NCBI RefSeq assembly: GCF_963855985.1
Contig: NC_087091.1
Span: 15,692,154 to 15,756,153, forward strand
Direction: 5' to 3'
Length of the DNA stretch: 64,000 nucleotides
Source: Ostrinia nubilalis
Lineage: Eukaryota; Arthropoda; Insecta; Lepidoptera; Crambidae
Position 1 is the first letter of the stretch, and each line of letters begins with the position of its first letter. A program made the translations under genes and the position numbers. This document shows, piece after piece, positions 58,276 to 64,000 of this stretch. The notes under the pieces are model-generated. The model worked only from the letters and a program-made list of their open reading frames with translations, did no database searches and was not told the origin of the DNA.

Positions 58276-58549
58276 GAAATCCTCTCAATAACTCCAAAAA
58301 GTTTTCCTGCACTCTGATCGGTGGAGCATAAAAATAAAAAGTGCTTCTAACAGGCGCAAGTTTGTGACTAACGGAACCTGCGAAACTTACACTTGCAGGG
58401 TAAATTCCACCGATAAATACTATTAAAAGATAAGTGGGGAAACTTTCCGTTAACGGAATCAGTCAAAGATTACACGTCTTTTAGGTCTTAAAAGATACGC
58501 TGATCGTGCCCTAACAAGATTATGCCAATTATGTTAAAACGCCGAAATA
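58276..58549. other. Non-coding spacer
   Basis: Nothing recognised. Confidence 0.4.
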
Positions 58550-58641
58550 AATGTTAATTGACAACGCCACTCTTGTGGCGGAGTTTTGGGCTGACACTGT
58601 GTAGGTTTGTTGTCGACACGAAAAGAAGAAGAATGTTAATT
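58550..58641 (+). mobile_element. 72-bp LINE tail with 10-bp target duplications
   Basis: The body 58560-58631 reads GACAACGCCACTCTTGTGGC through GTTGTCGACACG and ends in (GAA)n. AATGTTAATT lies at 58550-58559 and 58632-58641. It matches the family at 37167-37308 and is an extremely short 5'-truncated insertion. Confidence 0.85.
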
Positions 58642-58872
58642 TATGAAGATTTACATTCCATCCACTTAAATTATCTCGTTTGAATTGAAATGATCCTACC
58701 TAATCTTAATCAATGAATTCATAGCAATACACATTCAAAGGTTCGAAGGAGTAATGAACCCATCAAAGAAGCTTCTTAAGAAAATTCTAATAACACTGTC
58801 ATTTACCTTTGTAAGAATGCTCAAGGCTAAATCCGATACAATTATGAAAACTAAACCTCAACAGTGTGCTTA
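58642..58872. other. Non-coding spacer
   Basis: AT-rich; nothing recognised. Confidence 0.4.
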
Positions 58873-59042
58873 CCATGAGTCTGTTTACGTTAAATTACGT
58901 TAGGTGTGCTCGCTAGCGAGTACGTCAAAAAAATCTATGAAGATTTTATTTCTTGAATGTAGCCGCTACAGGCACTGCACAATAAAATAATGTAATTTTT
59001 TTACACAGTCCCTAGGGAGCACACCTAACGTAAACTCATAGG
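58873..59042. mobile_element. MITE with inverted ends (~170 bp)
   Basis: ACGTTAGGTGTGCTC at the left (with CCATGAGT and GTTTACGTTA outside it) is mirrored by GAGCACACCTAACGT, then AAACTCATAGG, at the right. The left arm has an extra TTAAATTACG-like insertion. Non-coding; superfamily unassigned. Confidence 0.65.
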
Positions 59043-60702
59043 TCTTAAATGTAATATCCCAAGGCACAATAACAAAACTTCTGCATAAATCCTACTTAAA
59101 AAAAATAGTACTGTCGTTGGGGGTTAACTCCCAGCGGGTTATTCTAAAGTGTGGCCAGGAGACATCGTTTACACCGTACGTGCCGGAACCAGCGCGGTTC
59201 AGACAAGCCCCAGACTGAGCTGGCTAGGGCTACCAGACACAAAAAAGACATAACTTCTTACTTTTTAGCCCATTTAAATGCCCGGTCTACAAAGTCTGAA
59301 GCAGAAACATCTCTAACATTTTAATTGCATTACGGTAGAAGCTTTCTCTGGTAAGCTTGTGAGCTTTTGAAAGGAGGCTAACAAAATACAGTCAATTTTG
59401 TAATTCTAGCTCCTCTCGGTGGTTTCACTAATATAAATTTACAATTAAAAAAATACTTATATAAAAGTTACATTAACATAACTGTAACAATTTACACCTT
59501 TTGAATAGTGTAAGAACTTTGCAATTCAATTAGGCGTAGTAACGATTACCATTTATCGTACATAGAAACAAACATACGACATTAAAGAACCTATAAATTA
59601 AACACAACATAAACTGAAACTGAAAATTACAGCCTTTGTTAACCCCTGCAAGTGTCAGGGCTGCGTGAAAGAATGCGTGAACCGCGGGCAAATGGATGCC
59701 GCGTGATTTGTCGTGAAGCGTCGCGGCGGGGGCTCACGCCTGCGGTGTTCCTGTAAATATGTAGTACATTTGCAGTGTGGACGGGATAACACCTTAGCCG
59801 TGAATTTTAACGGGATAAAGCGAGTATTAATTTTTCTAATGAATAACATCGTATCAGATTTATTCCTCAAGTCGTTTATTGAAACCTATGCTAGTGAAGT
59901 AGAAATAAGATACTTTGCTAGTCATAGAATACGTATCTACTCGTAATGTTAAATGCAAAATAAGTTATTGCACAATTTACGCACATGTAACTCAATACAG
60001 TTACTATTTTTGGTATCGCCCTGAAAAAGACAAGAACGAGCAAAAAATAGAATCATTAAAGGTACAAAAAATTACATGACGTGATATCAAAGCTGCCAAA
60101 GCTTTCAGTGAGTCACTGTTGTTTTCTAATACAAATAAATAATGATACTCACAATCACCTCTTCGCGTTCCAAAAGTAGCCATTGCAACAAACAACTATA
60201 AAATCTATTATTAAAGAATTAAAGTCCATAATCTTATCGCAAATCACTGCCCAGTCCCTCGGCGGGGTTGCCCTATCAATATCAGGGGTCGATCCCGGTC
60301 ATTTTTCACACATCCCTGACCTACCAGAACGTAATGTCCCGAGGCGACCCGACATCAGATCGACTAACATCATTTGAAGGGGAATCTGGTAAAATAGTGT
60401 TGATAGGTTACATCAGTTTAATGTTGATGGGATTGTAGTGTTATTTTTTAGGAATCACACTGTTTTAACTTAATACCATTTTTGTTGCAGTTTTTCTTTC
60501 CTTAAAACAGGGTTTAAAACGGGGATAACTAAATTGTTTTGATCTGTGATCGGAGCGGAGTATAAAAATTCTCACTGGGAAGGGGAAAACATGGATATCC
60601 TGATATTTTCACACTGGGATACGTCCAAACCATAAGGTCGGCTCTCTTGAAAAATACATCTAAGTCACTACTTAACCAAATAAATTAAACATCGATGATT
60701 TA
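59043..60702. other. Non-coding
   Basis: 59105-59230 (GGCCAGGAGACATCGTTTAC) and 60245-60365 (CGAGGCGACCCGACATCAGA) are GC-richer and may be decayed repeats. The opposing frames at 59655-59946 have no domain. Confidence 0.4.
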
Positions 60703-60820
60703 GGCTTGGTTGCACCATCTTACTTTAACTTTGACAAACGTCAAAAATCTGTCAAACTCCATACAAAAAGCACCGGTTATCGTCATAGTTACGGTCAAAG
60801 TTAAGTGGTGCAACTCAGCC
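60703..60820 (+). mobile_element. TTA-type MITE, best-preserved copy (118 bp)
   Basis: It starts GGCTTGGTTGCACCATCTTA, ends AAGTGGTGCAACTCAGCC, and is flanked by TTA at 60700-60702 and 60821-60823. The arms pair over most of their length, so a transcript would fold as a long hairpin. It is the reference copy for the family listed above. The TTA duplication suggests PIF/Harbinger-like mobilisation. Confidence 0.85.
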
Positions 60821-61396
60821 TTAGTTATTAGTTATTTTGTTTGGCAATCCAAACGTCAATACCAATGACAATCCGTTGAAATACTCATAATGACAAAATT
60901 ATAAATGTCAATTATTTACGCTGTCTACTCGCGCTCAATTCTGAAAACAAACCAGGTTTTCGTCAATTGTAGATCTACTATACTATCATTATGAGGTTTT
61001 CACAAAACCTATCAATAGCCACAACTCTGAAAGCTTCATTACAAGTTTTCATAAATTCATGCCATCATAATAATGGTATTTTCAGGATAGCCACTACAAA
61101 GACACGTATTACTGTAATACACCCCTTTAGAACCTTGACAGCTAAATTGACAAAAAAACCTGACTTCAAAGGTAGGTAACTTCATTATGTTAACAAGGAC
61201 TGTCATTGCATAAACCGGGGTAAAACAACTGTTGTGATTCAGCCATTACTCACAACATCGGCTAGACGGCACCGGGCTCATTCGTTATTCATTTAGAGCA
61301 CTTTTTCAGCCGGACTAGGGAATACAAACGGAGCCGCTTGTTTTTAGGGCTTGTTTTAATCACGCACGCAACGTACTTTATGACGTGAGTTATTGT
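60821..61396. other. Non-coding
   Basis: Nothing recognised. Confidence 0.4.
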
Positions 61397-61520
61397 CTAC
61401 ACTAATATTATGAATAGGGAAGATTTGATTTTCTATTTAGGTATATTGAAGATTTGAAACTGCTGAACCGATTGAAAAGTTGTTTCACTAAAACCCTACA
61501 TAGTGCCTGATGAATGTAGG
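61397..61520 (+). repeat. Fragment of a widespread lepidopteran repeat
   Basis: CACTAATATTATGAATAGGG, GAACCGATTGAAAAG and AGTGCCTGATGAATG resemble the common lepidopteran repeat also glimpsed at 1099-1240. Highly decayed, no ends found. Confidence 0.35.
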
Positions 61521-62761
61521 AAAACAAATGTTGGGATCAATTAAATGTCGACAGAAAATTCAGAAATTCAGATGTATTAGATTGTAATCTTTTTTTTTAT
61601 CCACAACGAGGAAGCTCTTGGCATGTATCTCACCTATATCTATTAGATTGCTTATTGTTAGGTACTTCTAATAACAGAGACATACGATAAAGTACTTACA
61701 AGATATTTTGGGACATGTAAAAGCGCTCCTTAAAGCTTACTCACAGAAACAGTATCTACGTTAAATATGCGATAGAGTCGTCGATTTATCAGCCAATATT
61801 TACTGCCTTCTACTTCACATCCCAGTCAGTACCTTTTAATAAAACTTAGTTCCGCGTTTCATCCCGAAACTCAGACACTCACCTTTACATGCCATAGCCC
61901 TTCCCGTCCGGTCGATACCCGCCCGTATGCCAGACGGTTGTCAGACGGCGTCTGATCGCTGATCGGACGTGTTTTGTTTAACGTCCATAAAGTACTCCGT
62001 TATCGACTAATTAAATACTTGAATGTACGATTTGAGATAGCAGATGATTTCTGATGCGGTTCGTGGTAAATTAAATGTAAATTCCTTTTGGGAGGGTTGT
62101 ATTAACATCAGTCTCTCATGTTACCACGTTTAAGTCGGTTGTTAATTATGGTTCTAATTGTTTTGATTAGAATAATCAATATTGTCCAAAATATTTGAAG
62201 CAATATTTAGTAAAACTTGTTGTTTGACTTTCCTAGATTATAACTTTTACACAAACAACTGAATGGAGATGATGATTAAAATACTCACCGCGATTTCAAA
62301 ATGTAAATACGACCGAAAATTATGGCTATTAATGCTATAAATTACCACCAATAATTTGAATTCTCCCATACTTGCATAACACCGAAATGTTCCATTGCAA
62401 TCGAATGTACACAAACGAGCACAGTTTTCGTGTTCGCGTTGTTTTGTCCATCGGGTAGTTAACCAACTGCTGGAGTTTGACACTTTTTTCATTTAACATT
62501 TTCGGCTTTAGTTATAAAACTTTCGAATTGGTTACGTTTGGAACAGTCTAAAAACTGGACAGCTTTGCTTGCAAATGAAAAACAAAAAATGAGATTTTCG
62601 ACTCTACCTATTTGTAGGTACCTATGTCTTTTGAATGGAACAAGCCTTCGACGTAACATTAAAATCTTATTATGAAACGATGTTATATTATTTAGATTTA
62701 TAGTATGTATTAGTATTTGATTGAATAAACAAACACTAATATTCTCGTTTATTGTTTACAG
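61521..62761. other. Non-coding, ending in an acceptor-like site
   Basis: AT-rich. It closes with CGTTTATTGTTTACAG. No gene recognised; the antisense 81-codon frame at 62247-62492 has no domain. Confidence 0.4.
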
Positions 62762-62779
62762 GTCTTACAAGACATCAAG
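62762..62779 (+). CDS. Possible 18-bp microexon
   Basis: TCGTTTATTGTTTACAG is an acceptor and GTAAATACC (from 62780) a donor, leaving 18 bases, GTCTTACAAGACATCAAG. All frames are open: VLQDIK in phase 0, LTRHQ within another. Its length is a multiple of three, like the 27.3-kb exon on the same strand. So short an exon cannot be proven from sequence; a chance pair of splice-like sites is quite possible. Confidence 0.2.
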
Positions 62780-64000
62780 GTAAATACCACTTTTATTATC
62801 CTTCCATTTCATTAGCGTCAGTCAAACCCTTCTTGTCGTTAATTTCTGTAAAAACACGCTTTTGGCGTCGGCGTACGCAATTCGAACGCTAGCAATGCAC
62901 GCTTCTTTTGTTTTACCTGTACTTTTTTCTTTTACGTAGCTGTCTGTCAGATAGTCCATTGTTTAAATTTGAATATGCTGCTACTTTAGCACTTTACTTG
63001 CTTCTTTTTAATTTAGGGCTGATTTTTCAACCGTCGGATAGCTTTTAACTGAAGAATATATTTGGCACTTTGGAAGTGCCAGGAGGAAAAATCAGACCTT
63101 AAACGATTAATTTAATTTACCTAATAGAGTCTCTTATTGCTTAAAGTAGTTATTGATTAATTAGAAGTTTTCTTACTTGTTTAGTTACTGTTACTACAAG
63201 TTAAGTTTGCCTTAAAATTGTTTCCCAGTTCAGAAGTGTGTTAACCTTCTTAGAATTTCAAGGGCACCTTTTTCTTGATATTCGGAAGTAATTTGTGTAC
63301 CCAAGACACATTGCATCCGTGGAGGTTCGATACTTGGGGTAGGGGTGGGGCGGCGGTCGATGGGTCACCGACCCCGGGAGATTTCGATGCCACCCTGTAC
63401 CGCCTTCCACTTATTATTTATTAAAATTTTCAACTGCTCTTATTGTGACAGTGAAGTTTGACGAACCGTAATTCGTAATTAAGCGAACAATTCGAAGGTG
63501 TGTTGACAAAGTTTAATTAGATTAGGTTTGCAGTCACAATTTAATCTCGTGAATTAGTTAGACATTTCTAATTTATTCATTTGTTTATCATTCAGTTCCT
63601 GCTAACTGCTAATACCACATTTTCACAGGAAAAGAGTAACAAAATGTAGAGTTGACTGTTTGGATCGTTTGGATATTTTAGATTACTCTAAGGTGGATTA
63701 AAATTGCTAAAATGCTACAGAACCAGCTCTATTACTTTATTTATAAACATAACCAACAATAAGTCAGTTTTATAGGGAAATAAATTAACTCATAGTTAAT
63801 TGGTTCTCACGAAAACTTCAAAACACCTGTAACGCACAGAGTATACCCAACATCGTAAATAGTTATTTCCATTATGCAACACTCATTGCACAGAAACAGT
63901 GCATCGGTCAAATCCTAACTGCACACTCGTGCATCCATAATCCCAGGTCATAAGGTTCATTTCGAGCCATTTTTGAGCGAGTGTCCCATCTCCTTCGCTC
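62780..64000. other. Non-coding to the end of the window
   Basis: 63325-63410 is GC-rich (GGGGTAGGGGTGGGGCGGCG; GGTCGATGGGTCACCGACC can form a hairpin) and may be a decayed repeat. The rest is AT-rich with no gene. Confidence 0.45.

Noticed and set aside
1..64000. CRISPR arrays, bacterial operons, tRNA or rRNA genes
   Set aside because: No regularly spaced identical repeats, no clover-leaf with intact acceptor stem, no rRNA-like sequence; the DNA is clearly from an insect nuclear genome.

Overview
This window looks like intronic or intergenic DNA from a moth or butterfly (Lepidoptera). It is AT-rich, no reading frame exceeds about 132 codons, and there are no operons, ribosome binding sites or other bacterial gene structure. 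The repeats are those of lepidopteran genomes. They include 5'-truncated non-LTR retrotransposons whose last residues read EAYVQQWTS(C/F)G, a second LINE family with a (GAA)n tail, a tRNA-derived SINE, several MITE families, and a short-LTR retrotransposon. No complete protein-coding gene was found.

Layout. 0-7 kb: a 754-bp foldback element, an RTE-type LINE tail with 12-bp target duplications, a SINE with 9-bp duplications, and four copies of a TTA-flanked MITE. 7-14 kb: a candidate recursive splice site with a small exon, CpG-rich patches, and a diverged three-copy tandem repeat. 15-27 kb: a LINE tail with 10-bp duplications, a homeodomain/POU-type palindrome and more repeats. 27.3 kb: the best candidate host exon (87 bp, + strand). 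28-41 kb: a 909-bp pogo/Tigger-like element with seven copies of a 15-bp motif, tandem duplications, further MITEs, and an unidentified 63-codon coding-like fragment. 41.95-45.07 kb: a complete non-autonomous LTR retrotransposon with two identical 140-bp LTRs. 45.8 kb: a second candidate recursive splice site. 48.0-49.3 kb: a cluster of four MITEs, including an hAT element with perfect 8-bp duplications. 52.6 kb: a CpG-rich promoter-like patch. 57-61 kb: more MITEs and LINE tails. 62.76 kb: a possible 18-bp microexon.

Interpretation. The candidate exons and the two candidate recursive splice sites all lie on the + strand. They fit a window inside the long introns of one + strand gene, with CpG-rich and motif-rich patches acting as regulatory DNA. 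This is inference: the gene was not identified, and every exon call rests only on splice-site sequence and composition. The element calls that rest on terminal repeats plus target-site duplications are directly visible and much firmer.
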